Positions 1 through 8,242 of a stretch of DNA of 62,456 bases are shown here, piece by piece. The stretch spans positions 1 to 62,456 of the forward strand of contig JAGBCD010000009.1 of NCBI GenBank assembly GCA_017938155.1. The letters run 5' to 3'. This stretch comes from Paludibacteraceae bacterium (GTDB lineage: Bacteria; Bacteroidota; Bacteroidia; Bacteroidales; Paludibacteraceae). The notes beneath the pieces are model-generated. The model saw only the letters and a program-made list of their open reading frames with translations. It was not told the DNA's origin and did not search any database. A program made the translations under genes and the position numbers. Position 1 is the first letter of the stretch. Each line of letters starts with the position of its first letter.

Positions 1-94
1 TACCCATCTCGCGACCAACATGATAAGGTGGATAACCATCTAAACATTTTTGCACAGCTAAGAGCCGTTCTTCTAAGGAATGCTTCTTATACAT
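1..94 (-). CDS. Transposase OrfA N-terminus, partial (IS3-like)
   Basis: The first 31 codons of a minus-strand gene cut by the window edge, too short to stand out as an ORF. It starts at ATG 94-92 and reads MYKKHSLEERLLAVQKCLDG followed by YPPYHVGREMG. The pattern of basic residues, S-L-E-E-R and A-V then a second helix with V-G-R-E-M-G resembles the N-terminal helix-turn-helix of IS3/IS150 OrfA proteins, which bind the element's ends. It lies 7 bases inside the IS-end hairpin. No further domain can be judged. Confidence 0.6.
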   Translation of the reverse strand, partial: MYKKHSLEERLLAVQKCLDGYPPYHVGREMG

Positions 95-100
95 AAAATA

Positions 101-133
101 AACCCCAAAAGTTTTTGTCTAACTTTTGGGGTT
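101..133. repeat. Perfect hairpin in the IS end
   Basis: AACCCCAAAAGTT at 101-113 and AACTTTTGGGGTT at 121-133 are exact reverse complements separated by a 7-base loop. It lies between the putative IS tip and the transposase start. Such structures can block transcription into an element. It may also end transcription of the leftward DUF6242 gene next to it, since the minus strand continues TATTTTATG. Confidence 0.75.
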
Positions 134-195
134 CACTTCAATGTCAGCCTTTATTATTTTATATTCAACAATGGTGCCTATCACTGCAAGGTAGT

Positions 196-1548
196 TTATT
201 TTTCCCACGTGATGGAATTGAGTCGTCCAACATATACATCTGTAAAATGGGATGTTTGATTTTGTCCTCCTACGATATATATATTGTTGTCATGGACCAT
301 AATTGTTTGATTGTATCTACCAAGACAATTATGAGGATAAGCAAAATGAGTGGTATCAACCGGTTGCCAATTCATCCCTTCATCTTTGGACATATAGACT
401 TCGTTACATACTTGCAAATCGGAGTATAATCCTCCAAAACTATATAAATAGTCACCATAATGTACCAATCCTGCTCCTACAATAGCCCTGGTATTGGGTT
501 GTTCTGATGACAGATTGACCAAGCGATATTCAGTCTGTTGACCATTGGTCTTACATTCCAACACCCAGCGTCCATTAGTCATGTCGCCTTTTTTGTCGTA
601 TCCTCCATACAACATTACATATTTACGATGACTCATGCCAACATAGTTCAAGATGGTAAATCCTTGAACTGCAAAATCATCTGCTAAGATTCCTGTGATA
701 GGTGTCAGTTGAAGGTCACTGGTCATAGTTGCTAAATAATAGGCTTGATTATCATCCTTAACTAAGGCTATCATCTCCTTTGATAAGCATGCCAACAAAC
801 GAACCATTGAATAATTTTGTTTAGGAAAAAAAGTAGAGGTCCAAGTCGAACCATCTTGGGAAGTATATAAAGCATCTTGCGTTGCATAGCACAAACGAGA
901 GTGGACACTATCAACGAGTATTTGTTTCACAGCGCAATCATTGGGTAGTCCTACGAGTGATGCAGTAGTCCAATCCTTTGCATTGGAAGATACTAAATGT
1001 TTGCTAACAAATCCATCGTTGGTGTAGAAATGGAAATTGGATGCTAAATAAACCATGTGTTGTTCAAAAGGATTGGCTTTGGTAATGGATGGTGTCAGGA
1101 GTTGCCAAACAAACAAATCGGGATTTACTTGGTGTGCAAAAGCCTCTATGCTATATAATTTCTCTACTGTTAAGTCTTGTGAATAAACACGTAGATACAC
1201 AGGTCTTTTATTGAAGTTTAGGGTATCTTCGCCCGTATAATTGATGGTAGTGTCAGGAAAATAATAAATTGCACCTGATACCGTGTTGGTAAACGTGATA
1301 ACTGGAACTACAGAATCCAAAGGTGTACCAAAACGTATAGAGTCTGTCAAATAAATTCTTCCTGTATCGGGTAGATTATCTACAACGAAAACAGCCTCGG
1401 CTAGTCCTGGGAAACTATCATTGCTTGCGAACTTGAAAGAGGATATAGTAGCTGTGGAATAATACGTTATTGTATTTTCGTTATCACAGCTCATGAATAG
1501 TCCCAAGGCAAGCATAGTAAAAAATAAAATATATTTCTTCATATTCAT
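196..1548 (-). CDS. DUF6242-type lipoprotein with kelch-like region
   Basis: Secreted lipoprotein of unknown function. Starting at ATG 1548, residues 1-20 form a lipoprotein signal ending in F-M-S-C, followed by an N-terminal beta domain with the ITYYSTATISSF segment typical of Bacteroidales DUF6242 proteins. The C-terminal two thirds contain repeated blade-like motifs (GxDLYSFGG-type and VHDNNIYIVGGQ) suggestive of a kelch or BNR propeller. An earlier in-frame start at 1614 would place the signal peptide about 22 residues inside and is unlikely. It stands alone, transcribed toward the IS end. A surface or periplasmic ligand-binding role is inferred only from the fold. Confidence 0.75.
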   Translation of the reverse strand: MNMKKYILFFTMLALGLFMSCDNENTITYYSTATISSFKFASNDSFPGLAEAVFVVDNLPDTGRIYLTDSIRFGTPLDSVVPVITFTNTVSGAIYYFPDTTINYTGEDTLNFNKRPVYLRVYSQDLTVEKLYSIEAFAHQVNPDLFVWQLLTPSITKANPFEQHMVYLASNFHFYTNDGFVSKHLVSSNAKDWTTASLVGLPNDCAVKQILVDSVHSRLCYATQDALYTSQDGSTWTSTFFPKQNYSMVRLLACLSKEMIALVKDDNQAYYLATMTSDLQLTPITGILADDFAVQGFTILNYVGMSHRKYVMLYGGYDKKGDMTNGRWVLECKTNGQQTEYRLVNLSSEQPNTRAIVGAGLVHYGDYLYSFGGLYSDLQVCNEVYMSKDEGMNWQPVDTTHFAYPHNCLGRYNQTIMVHDNNIYIVGGQNQTSHFTDVYVGRLNSITWEK

Positions 1549-1600
1549 ACTATTTAATTTATTAACACGTTTATCATTTTCACAAATTTTGTACCGAAGT

Positions 1601-1631
1601 TTTGCTATGTGCAAAGAAAGTAGTATCTTTG
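1601..1631 (+). promoter_or_regulatory. Bacteroidota promoter for the 5-FCL gene
   Basis: TTTG at 1601-1604 and TATCTTTG at 1624-1631, with a 19-base spacer. Transcription should start near 1637, about 40 bases before the first possible start codon at 1676. Confidence 0.7.
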
Positions 1632-1675
1632 TGCGGTAATTTAATTCATATTGTTTTTTTAAACTCCTTATATTT

Positions 1676-2284
1676 ATGCTTTTTGACAGTCAATATCGTG
1701 ATTTAAAGAATTATCTTCCTTGGCATCGCATTCAACGCATGAAAGATGCTTTACGAGGGATTGATGCTCAAAAAAGACGTATTCATACATCAGAGCAAGT
1801 TCATGCCGATTCACATCAAATCATTGAACATCTTGAGGAGATGGATTGTTTCAAACAAGCTCAAACTATCATGGTTTATTATCCAATGGATAATGAAGTT
1901 GATTTGCGCTCACTTGTCAAAAAGTATGCTGACCAAAAAACATTTTTATTGCCTTGCACTTCTCCAAGGAGAAGAAAAATAGAGGTTCGCACTTATGTCA
2001 AAGGTGCTCCGCTCAAAAAAGGTGCTTTTGGTATTCCTGAACCTTCAACTCCCATTTACAAAGGAAAGATAGACCTTATCATCGTTCCTGGTATAGCATA
2101 TGACCTTGAGTGTCATCGTCTCGGTCGTGGTGGGGGATATTATGATCGATTTCTCAAAAATTTCAAGAAGTCTATCAAAATAGGTGTTTGCTACGACTTC
2201 CAGTTGCATGACATCATCCCACATAATTTCTTTGACAAATCAATGGACTGGGTGGTAACTCCTACTAAGACCATTGAAAAGTAG
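1676..2284 (+). CDS. 5-formyltetrahydrofolate cyclo-ligase
   Basis: Converts 5-formyltetrahydrofolate to 5,10-methenyltetrahydrofolate with ATP in cytoplasmic folate metabolism. The diagnostic motif GRGGGYYDRFL is present near residue 155, preceded by LIIVPGIAYD. The N-terminal basic helix KDALRGIDAQKRR matches the usual family start, so translation may instead begin at ATG 1739, which would remove 21 residues. The 3' end overlaps the convergent hypothetical gene by 20 bases. The length (181-202 aa) is normal for the family. Confidence 0.9.
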   Translation: MLFDSQYRDLKNYLPWHRIQRMKDALRGIDAQKRRIHTSEQVHADSHQIIEHLEEMDCFKQAQTIMVYYPMDNEVDLRSLVKKYADQKTFLLPCTSPRRRKIEVRTYVKGAPLKKGAFGIPEPSTPIYKGKIDLIIVPGIAYDLECHRLGRGGGYYDRFLKNFKKSIKIGVCYDFQLHDIIPHNFFDKSMDWVVTPTKTIEK

Positions 2285-3023
2285 GTTGACTATCTAATTT
2301 TTCTTGTATTTTTTTGTCCGTCTCGGGTGTCAAGCGAGACTCGCCTGTTCTATAATAATATATCACGCCATAATCTTGACAACTTCTCAAGCGAGCATAT
2401 GGAAGTTTGTTCTTATAGTACTCTTCCACTTGATTCCATATATCTAAGATGATTGCATCGGCTTGCTTTCGCAATACTTCTAAACTTTCGTACACACGGT
2501 TTGTTGTTTTGCGATGCATTTTTTGGTTGATAGAATTCTCTTGGAATATGTCATAATACACTTTCACTTTATTGATAGAAGGATTATAGATAGGGAAACC
2601 ACCTAAGCGTGTTCGTTCTTGTTCTCCTTCAATAATATTTTTGCCCCATATCAATAAATCTTCCTCTGTACTTAAGTCTGGCAAAATATGATTTTGCTGA
2701 TCCAACTTATACAAGGCTTTTTGTTCTTTTTTGATTTCGCCACGGATAACAGCCAAGTTCAGCACTTGAATGAAGTGGGAGATATACATACGAGCATTTT
2801 GTACCATATGACGGTATTGTTTATTAGCAGATACCTTGTTGTTGAAATTTTGATGGTACTGACTAACTTGATTTTCAAACTGCATCAAGAAGTTCTCCGC
2901 TTCTTTCAAGGTCTTGTAGTTGATTACTTGTTCAGTAAAATCTGCAACACTTGCGCGTTGTACCGCTTTCTGAAGAGCTTTCAAACGCGACTGGTCTGTA
3001 TTAGGAAGTCTTCTATATGGCAT
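2265..3023 (-). CDS. Conserved hypothetical protein (Bacteroidales type)
   Basis: A 252-aa soluble protein beginning MPYRRLPNTDQSRLKALQKA. It is rich in Lys, Gln and Tyr and mostly alpha-helical, with no signal peptide or membrane segment. I recall similar proteins only as unnamed Bacteroidales families. It is the last gene of the ddl operon, 11 bases after the polyprenyl synthase, and runs convergently into the 5-FCL gene. The repeated basic and aromatic residues near the C-terminus (YYYRTGESRLTPETDKK) are unassigned. No function is proposed. Confidence 0.7.
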   Translation of the reverse strand: MPYRRLPNTDQSRLKALQKAVQRASVADFTEQVINYKTLKEAENFLMQFENQVSQYHQNFNNKVSANKQYRHMVQNARMYISHFIQVLNLAVIRGEIKKEQKALYKLDQQNHILPDLSTEEDLLIWGKNIIEGEQERTRLGGFPIYNPSINKVKVYYDIFQENSINQKMHRKTTNRVYESLEVLRKQADAIILDIWNQVEEYYKNKLPYARLRSCQDYGVIYYYRTGESRLTPETDKKIQEKLDSQPTFQWS

Positions 3024-3034
3024 ATCTTTAAGTT

Positions 3035-3988
3035 TTATTGATTTCTATTTACCAGTTTATGCGCCAACTCACGTAAAGAATTGGTGAATTGATTTTGTGG
3101 GAGTTGGTCTAAACATGCGCATGCCTTGTTGGTTTGTTCCAAGATAAATGCTTGCGCCACTTGTTTGACGTCTAAAGCATCGTAGATAGCTACTACTTGT
3201 TTAATCTTGTAGGAGCGTTGTTGAGGCGTATCAATCGGCAGTTGTAAAAGCTGATATAGTTGTTCGCGGGATGTAACATCCGCTTTATCAAAAGCATTGA
3301 GCAACATAAAGGTTTTCTTGTTGCAACAAATATCTCCTCCGATAGCTTTTCCAAAACTAATAGGATCTCCATACACATCTAACAAATCATCCTGAACTTG
3401 GAATGCCAATCCCACATGGATGCCAAAAGCATATAACGCCTCTTGTTGAGTTTGTGTTGCTCCCGCCAAGTAGCCTCCTATCTGCAAAGCCGTAGCCAAT
3501 AGAACTGACGTCTTGTATTCAATCATTTTGAGGTACTCAGATATAGTAACATCTTGTCGGGACTCAAAATCCACATCGTATTGTTGTCCTTCACAGATTT
3601 CTGTTCCCATTTTATTAAACATCCTCAATACAGTAGGTAGATAGTTGTCTGGCAGTTGTGCCAATAGCTTATAAGCTTCAATCATCATTTGGTCACCCGA
3701 CAAGATGGCCGTGTTCTCATTCCATTTTACATGTACAGTAGGACGTCCGCGACGTACTTGTGCTTTGTCCATAACGTCGTCATGTAACAAGGTGAAATTA
3801 TGAAAGACCTCTATCGCCAATGCTGCGGGCATTACCTTTTGTTCGTCGCAACCGAAGATCTTGGAAGCTGTTAACAACAAAGTTGGTCGTACACGTTTTC
3901 CTTCACCAGATAGCGTGTAGGCAATCGGTTCGTAAAGTCCTTGTGGAGACTTGTCCCAATGTAATGATTGGATGGCTTGTTGAATCAT
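3035..3988 (-). CDS. Polyprenyl diphosphate synthase
   Basis: Trans-isoprenyl diphosphate synthase that condenses isopentenyl diphosphate with allylic diphosphates to make the lipid tail of quinones or a similar polyprenyl chain. The first aspartate-rich motif is D70-D71-x-x-D74 (LLHDDVMD), followed by the RRGRPT arginines. The second is D200-D201-x-x-D204 (QVQDDLLD). KYKT-like and GKAIGGDI motifs are also present. Its ATG overlaps the ddl stop codon in an ATGA arrangement, so the two are translationally coupled. Product chain length cannot be read from the sequence. Confidence 0.9.
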   Translation of the reverse strand: MIQQAIQSLHWDKSPQGLYEPIAYTLSGEGKRVRPTLLLTASKIFGCDEQKVMPAALAIEVFHNFTLLHDDVMDKAQVRRGRPTVHVKWNENTAILSGDQMMIEAYKLLAQLPDNYLPTVLRMFNKMGTEICEGQQYDVDFESRQDVTISEYLKMIEYKTSVLLATALQIGGYLAGATQTQQEALYAFGIHVGLAFQVQDDLLDVYGDPISFGKAIGGDICCNKKTFMLLNAFDKADVTSREQLYQLLQLPIDTPQQRSYKIKQVVAIYDALDVKQVAQAFILEQTNKACACLDQLPQNQFTNSLRELAHKLVNRNQ

Positions 3989-4989
3989 ACAAAATGGTTT
4001 TCAATTATATCGGTTAGCACATCTTTGATATCAAGTCCTGCAGCACGTATTTGTTGTGGAATAAACGAAGTGACAGTCATTCCAGGAGTAGTATTTACCT
4101 CTAATAGATTGATTTGCCACCCTTCAGTGAGTATATAATCTACTCGGATAATACCTTTACATCCCAACAGATCGTAGATACGTAACGTTTGTGCTTGTAC
4201 AGCATCTCGCACTTCGTCTGGGATACGTGCTGGGGTTATCTCATCTACTTGTCCATTGTATTTGGCATCATAGTCAAAAAATTCGTTGGATGTAACCACT
4301 TCGGTAATAGGAAAGGCCACTGCTTTGTTTTTCACTTTGTACACACCGCAAGTTATCTCTACTCCCTGCATAAAGGCTTCACAGATAACTTCATCTCCCT
4401 CTTTGAAAGCGCTTTGGATAGCTGGTAATACTTCCCCTTCAGACTTGACTTTGGTGCATCCAAAACTTGAACCTCCCACATTGCTCTTGATAAAACAAGG
4501 TAACCCAACTTGATCCACAATAGTAGAAAGAGTTGGTAATGGGTCGTTTTTTCTAAGTAGTATACTAGGGGCGATGCGCACATCAAATCCACGTAGATAA
4601 TGGTTGCACGTGTATTTATTGAACGTCATGGCCGCAGCGAGTACACCGCAACATGAGTATGGCAATCCTATCATATCAAAATACCCCTGCAATCTACCAT
4701 TCTCTCCTGGTGTACCATGAATGGTAATATAAGCAAAGTCAAACGTGTATTTTGTCCCTTGGTGGAAATAAGAAAAATCGTTTTTATCTATGGGAGCAGT
4801 TTCTATAACTTGGACACCATCTTTGGTATCCTCCCAGCGAACAACTGCATGCCAATCACTGCCGCGCAGTAGAATAATGGTTATATTATATTTTTGCTTA
4901 TCTAAAAACGAAAATATTCCAGCAGCACTTCGTAAAGAAACACCATATTCCGAACTATCTCCCCCAGCGACTATCGCTACCTTTCTCAT
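3985..4989 (-). CDS. ddl: D-alanine--D-alanine ligase
   Basis: ATP-grasp ligase joining two D-alanines for peptidoglycan precursors in the cytoplasm. The N-terminal MRKVAIVAGGDSSEYGVSLRSA matches the family. Further motifs are CFIKSNVGGSSFG (ATP binding), YDAKYNGQVDEITPARIP, and the C-terminal LLEVNTTPGMTVTSFIPQQ metal and substrate loop. The start is taken at ATG 4989; an upstream in-frame GTG at 4995 would add only two residues. It is the first gene of a three-gene operon with its own promoter about 110 bases upstream. Confidence 0.95.
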   Translation of the reverse strand: MRKVAIVAGGDSSEYGVSLRSAAGIFSFLDKQKYNITIILLRGSDWHAVVRWEDTKDGVQVIETAPIDKNDFSYFHQGTKYTFDFAYITIHGTPGENGRLQGYFDMIGLPYSCCGVLAAAMTFNKYTCNHYLRGFDVRIAPSILLRKNDPLPTLSTIVDQVGLPCFIKSNVGGSSFGCTKVKSEGEVLPAIQSAFKEGDEVICEAFMQGVEITCGVYKVKNKAVAFPITEVVTSNEFFDYDAKYNGQVDEITPARIPDEVRDAVQAQTLRIYDLLGCKGIIRVDYILTEGWQINLLEVNTTPGMTVTSFIPQQIRAAGLDIKDVLTDIIENHFV

Positions 4990-5095
4990 AATCACGAAAG
5001 TATATTACTAAAAAACTACAAATAGATTACATATTATAACACGAAACATGTGGGTATGTAAGCATACCACACATAGCGAGTGTATTATCAATGTG

Positions 5096-5127
5096 CAAAG
5101 GTACGTTTTTTTTTGTATGCACGCAAG
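5096..5127 (-). promoter_or_regulatory. Promoter of the ddl operon
   Basis: On the minus strand, TACCTTTG (5103-5096) is preceded 20 bases upstream by CTTG (5127-5124), a one-base variant of the -33 element. It predicts a leader of about 100 bases. Confidence 0.65.
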
Positions 5128-5207
5128 TATTATTTCGTAAAAATATCCATGACAAGCATTTATCATGATATCAAACAAATGAAGATAAGTAAAAAAACGT
5201 CATTTTT

Positions 5208-5239
5208 TTTGGAAATATAACAAATATACATTACCTTTG
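5208..5239 (+). promoter_or_regulatory. Promoter of tmRNA
   Basis: TTTG at 5208-5211 and TACCTTTG at 5232-5239, spacer 20 bases. The predicted start lies about 70 bases before the mature 5' end, so a 5' leader would have to be removed. Confidence 0.65.
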
Positions 5240-5315
5240 CACGGATATTGTGGTAATATAATAGCACACAACATCTATTACACATCTGCGAAGTACAATT
5301 GCGATTGTGAACCAT

Positions 5316-5704
5316 GGGGATATTTGGTTTTGACAGCAGGTAGAGCAGGTATGTAAGCACGTCGAGTATGAATACCACTCGTTAATAGGATTCAAAACTA
5401 TAACTGGCAACACAAATGTAGCTCTCGCTGCGTAACCGAAGTATAGTAGGTTCGCTTAGTTTCGGCACAAGGTGCTGAACCGAGACATCGCTCCAAGCCA
5501 ATGCTCTAAGGCTCAATGGATATAGCGGTGCGGAAATGTTAGAGCTATCGTTCTTGGGCTGCGACAAGAACGTGACATTTTAGCAGATAAGGTATTGGTT
5601 GGTGGCTTGGGTCTTGCCAATACACGAAAATAAAGGCCAAGATAAACGTGTAGAAAGCATATTGGTTCCTTGTTTGGACGCGGGTTCGAATCCCGCTATC
5701 TCCA
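5316..5704 (+). ncRNA. ssrA: Transfer-messenger RNA (tmRNA)
   Basis: Rescues ribosomes stalled on broken mRNA by acting first as tRNA-Ala and then as template for a degradation tag. The 5' end GGGGATA pairs with TATCTCC at 5697-5703 to form the acceptor stem with one G-U pair, and the T-arm carries GGGTTCGAATCCC. The tag frame is 5406-5435: GGC AAC ACA AAT GTA GCT CTC GCT GCG TAA, giving (A)GNTNVALAA. Length is about 389 bases. The CCA end is not encoded. Small ORFs overlapping this gene are not real. Confidence 0.93.
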
Positions 5705-5782
5705 CAAAATTTATAGCAGTACGATTTCAATTTTATTTGAGTGAGTTGCTGATGTAATACTCACAAACCTATTAATTAACCG

Positions 5783-5803
5783 AGCGACTAAGGTCGCTTT
5801 TAT
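5783..5803 (+). terminator. Terminator after tmRNA
   Basis: AGCGAC (5783-5788), a four-base loop and GTCGCT (5793-5798) are followed by TTTATTAT. It sits 15 bases before the yaaA start codon, so yaaA needs its own promoter or readthrough. Confidence 0.75.
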
Positions 5804-5817
5804 TATATAATCATCTC

Positions 5818-6576
5818 ATGCAAATTATTCTGGCATCGGCAAAAGTAATGAACGAGAAGCATTCCGCATGCTCTCTTCCCACTCATACTCCACTTTTCTG
5901 GAACGAGGCACATAAGATCGTTCGTGACTTGCAGCAATATGATGTATCTACGTTATCCGAAATACTCAATTGTAGTATTGATATTGCCCGTCAAAACAAA
6001 AGCCGATATGCCCATTTTTTTGACAAAGGAGAATACATGCCTGCCATTTTGGCTTATTATGGTCAAGCATATAAACATTTGAACGCACATAATTTGAGTA
6101 AGGAACAGTTATGCTTTGCAGATCAACACCTATGGATCTTATCTTTTCTATATGGTATGTTACGTCCGTTGGATGGAATTCGTCCTTATCGCCTTGAAGG
6201 AAATATTTTTCTTGAATCATTAGGCGATATGAATGTGTTTGATTTTTGGAAAAGTCACTTAACTCAAACGCTCATAAATGCCGTTCATCAAGATGATGGT
6301 ATATTGGTTCATCTAGCGACAGAAGAATTTCAACATTTGTTTGATTGGAAACAGTTGTCGGAATTGCAAATCATACAACCACTTTTTTACGTGCAAACAC
6401 CATCTGGTCTCAAGATGCAAGCCGTTTGGGCAAAAACTTGTCGAGGTGCGATGACACGATGGTTACTTGAAAATCCGACCTTATCCCCGCAAGAGCTCAT
6501 CGCATTTCAATATCAAGGTTTTCGCTACAGTGCTTTGCATAGTAGTAATGATAGACCTGTTTTTATAAAAAACTAA
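5818..6576 (+). CDS. yaaA: Peroxide stress protein YaaA (DUF328)
   Basis: Member of the YaaA/DUF328 family; the E. coli protein lowers free iron during hydrogen peroxide stress and binds DNA. Recognised from the start MQIILASAKVMN, the central RYAHFFDKGEYMPAILAYYGQAYKHL, and LSFLYGMLRPLDGIRPYRLEG. The length of 252 aa is normal. It converges on the sirtuin gene with only 6 bases between. No membrane segment or signal peptide is present. Confidence 0.92.
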   Translation: MQIILASAKVMNEKHSACSLPTHTPLFWNEAHKIVRDLQQYDVSTLSEILNCSIDIARQNKSRYAHFFDKGEYMPAILAYYGQAYKHLNAHNLSKEQLCFADQHLWILSFLYGMLRPLDGIRPYRLEGNIFLESLGDMNVFDFWKSHLTQTLINAVHQDDGILVHLATEEFQHLFDWKQLSELQIIQPLFYVQTPSGLKMQAVWAKTCRGAMTRWLLENPTLSPQELIAFQYQGFRYSALHSSNDRPVFIKN

Positions 6577-6582
6577 CTTTAC

Positions 6583-7275
6583 TTATCTAAACAATGGGCT
6601 ATCTAATAGTTCGGGTACTCCTAAAGTAGCTGTTTTGGATATGTGAGTTATTGGTCTTGCAAATCCTTGGATATTGGGTGAACCTGGGTCAATTAAAAAG
6701 ACGCTTGCTTTGGCGGGTAAGTAGTGCAATAACATAGCTGCAGGATAGACATTCAAGCTAGTACCAACTACAACCATAATATCTGCCTGTTGCGTAACTT
6801 CAACAGCAGGAATCATATTGGGAACATCTTCTCCAAAGAACACCACATGTGGTCGCAATAAATGGCCATTAGGATGACGCTCACCATATTGTTGTTCCCA
6901 TCCGTTAAAAGGAATAATAGCATTCGCATCATTTTCCGCTCTCAGTTTAGTTATTTCTCCATGTAAATGAATCACATTAGTAGCACCTGCACGTTCATGC
7001 AAATCATCTATATTCTGCGTTATGATGGTGCAATGTGGGTGGCGTTGTTGCAATTGTGCGATGGCAATGTGTGCAGCATTAGGTTGAGCAGCCAACACAT
7101 CTTTCCTTCGTTGGTTGTAAAAATCCACACATACTTTTGGTTGAGTTAACCATGCGGTATGTGTACAAACGTCTTCAATACGATAATTATTCCAAAGTCC
7201 ATCACTATCCCGGAATGTACTAAGACCACTTTCAGAGCTAACACCTGCTCCTGTAAAAATAACAATGTGAGACAT
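6583..7275 (-). CDS. NAD-dependent protein deacylase (sirtuin)
   Basis: SIR2-family enzyme that removes acyl groups from lysines using NAD. Motifs in order are FTGAGVSSESGLSTFRDSDG, TQNIDDLHERAG, the catalytic-histidine HLHGE, and GTSLNVYPA. FYNQRR carries the Tyr and Arg that in CobB/SIRT5-type enzymes favour succinyl groups. The cysteines of the usual zinc module are absent after HLHGE. The start is at ATG 7275, two bases after the upstream helix-hairpin-helix gene. The longer in-frame start at 7341 lies within that gene and adds non-family sequence. It is the last gene of the rpe operon. Confidence 0.9.
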   Translation of the reverse strand: MSHIVIFTGAGVSSESGLSTFRDSDGLWNNYRIEDVCTHTAWLTQPKVCVDFYNQRRKDVLAAQPNAAHIAIAQLQQRHPHCTIITQNIDDLHERAGATNVIHLHGEITKLRAENDANAIIPFNGWEQQYGERHPNGHLLRPHVVFFGEDVPNMIPAVEVTQQADIMVVVGTSLNVYPAAMLLHYLPAKASVFLIDPGSPNIQGFARPITHISKTATLGVPELLDSPLFR

Positions 7276-7277
7276 AA

Positions 7278-8237
7278 TCAATCTTGTATAGTAAATGATA
7301 AATAGGGTTGTAAACGCATTATATCGGAGTCGTTCATGCACTCCAAACTCTTTAGTTCTTCCATTGATCGGATACGGATCCTACGGCGGCGCATATTATA
7401 TATAGCTTCTGCTTGTGGATAGGAAAGATATGGATGTTTGGTGAGTTGTTTCAAGGAACAATGGTTGACTAATATTGGATGCACCGAATCGGGGCAAACG
7501 TATAAGAATTTCATGATTGAGTCCCATGGGTATTTTGAGTTGAGGTTGACATTGAGTTCTCTCAATTGTTCCAAAGAGACGTATCCACCCAATGCGTTTC
7601 GCCTATATACAATAGCCTTTGCTACGTGTTGTCCTATTCCTTTGAGTAATAATAATGCACTTGTATCCGCACTATTCAATTCGAGTATGGTATCCCGTTT
7701 GACATGATAGTTTCTCGTTTGGTAAAGGGAGTCTCGCCACAAAGAGTCTGCACGATTCAAACTATCGTAACGCATACGATAGGCATGCCGACGTTGCGCC
7801 CTTCGTAGCGAATCTGCTTGCCAATATTGTTCTCTTTCTTTAACAAAAGGAAGGGTGTCTATTTTTATGTATGGACGCAGGACTTGAAACGCGCTGTCGC
7901 TCAATCCATACAAGTTGCTAAAATCATCTGCATCGTAATATCGCCCTTTACGTTGGCGATATTTCATTATGTTTTTTATTTGCCAAGGGCGCAATCCTAA
8001 TTGGGAGAAAGTCGCACTATCTGCTGTATTAGGGTCAAATACCTGAAGACGAATGGTAGATTGGTTATGCAGCATTGTATCTCTCCAAAGACTATCTAAA
8101 GTACTTGGAGTAGGTTCTCCGCGCCAAGCATGTTGTGGCACAATATTGATGAATATTACAACAGCGAGTGCGGCCAGAAGGATAGTAATGGACCCCACGA
8201 GTTGTTGTTTGGAGAATAAGGGAGGACGCGAGGACAT
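7278..8237 (-). CDS. Membrane-anchored helix-hairpin-helix protein (ComEA-like)
   Basis: 319-aa protein with one N-terminal transmembrane segment (about residues 14-32) and then three copies of a DNA-binding helix-hairpin-helix module. These are FDPNTADSATFSQLGL..., LNSADTSALLLLKGIG... and VNHCSLKQLTKHPYL.... The second keeps the classic LxxLxGIG core of ComEA. It lies between xseA and the sirtuin with 5- and 2-base gaps, and in the same operon as comEC, which supports a role in DNA uptake across the envelope. Competence itself is an inference. Confidence 0.85.
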   Translation of the reverse strand: MSSRPPLFSKQQLVGSITILLAALAVVIFINIVPQHAWRGEPTPSTLDSLWRDTMLHNQSTIRLQVFDPNTADSATFSQLGLRPWQIKNIMKYRQRKGRYYDADDFSNLYGLSDSAFQVLRPYIKIDTLPFVKEREQYWQADSLRRAQRRHAYRMRYDSLNRADSLWRDSLYQTRNYHVKRDTILELNSADTSALLLLKGIGQHVAKAIVYRRNALGGYVSLEQLRELNVNLNSKYPWDSIMKFLYVCPDSVHPILVNHCSLKQLTKHPYLSYPQAEAIYNMRRRRIRIRSMEELKSLECMNDSDIMRLQPYLSFTIQD

Positions 8238-8242
8238 AGTGA

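Larger units (their letters stand above)
1..135 (-). mobile_element. IS3-family insertion sequence, one end only
   Basis: Terminal part of an insertion sequence that continues beyond the left window edge. Read on the minus strand it begins at 135 with TGAACCCCAAAAGTTAGAC. The TG start is usual for IS3-family ends, and about 40 bases later comes the start codon of a helix-turn-helix transposase N-terminus. The outer 33 bases fold into a perfect hairpin. The other end, the second reading frame and the target duplication are outside the window, so the subgroup is not certain. Confidence 0.65.
4990..5315. other. Divergent intergenic region between ddl and tmRNA
   Basis: No gene is seen. The stretch holds the leftward ddl promoter and the rightward tmRNA promoter, separated by about 80 A/T-rich bases. 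The ddl leader contains a short GGTATG/CATACC hairpin (about 5055-5068). Confidence 0.6.

Noticed and set aside
5163-5730. Minus-strand ORFs of 60-71 aa over the tmRNA
   Set aside because: They lie over a confident tmRNA and its promoter, and the translations look random.
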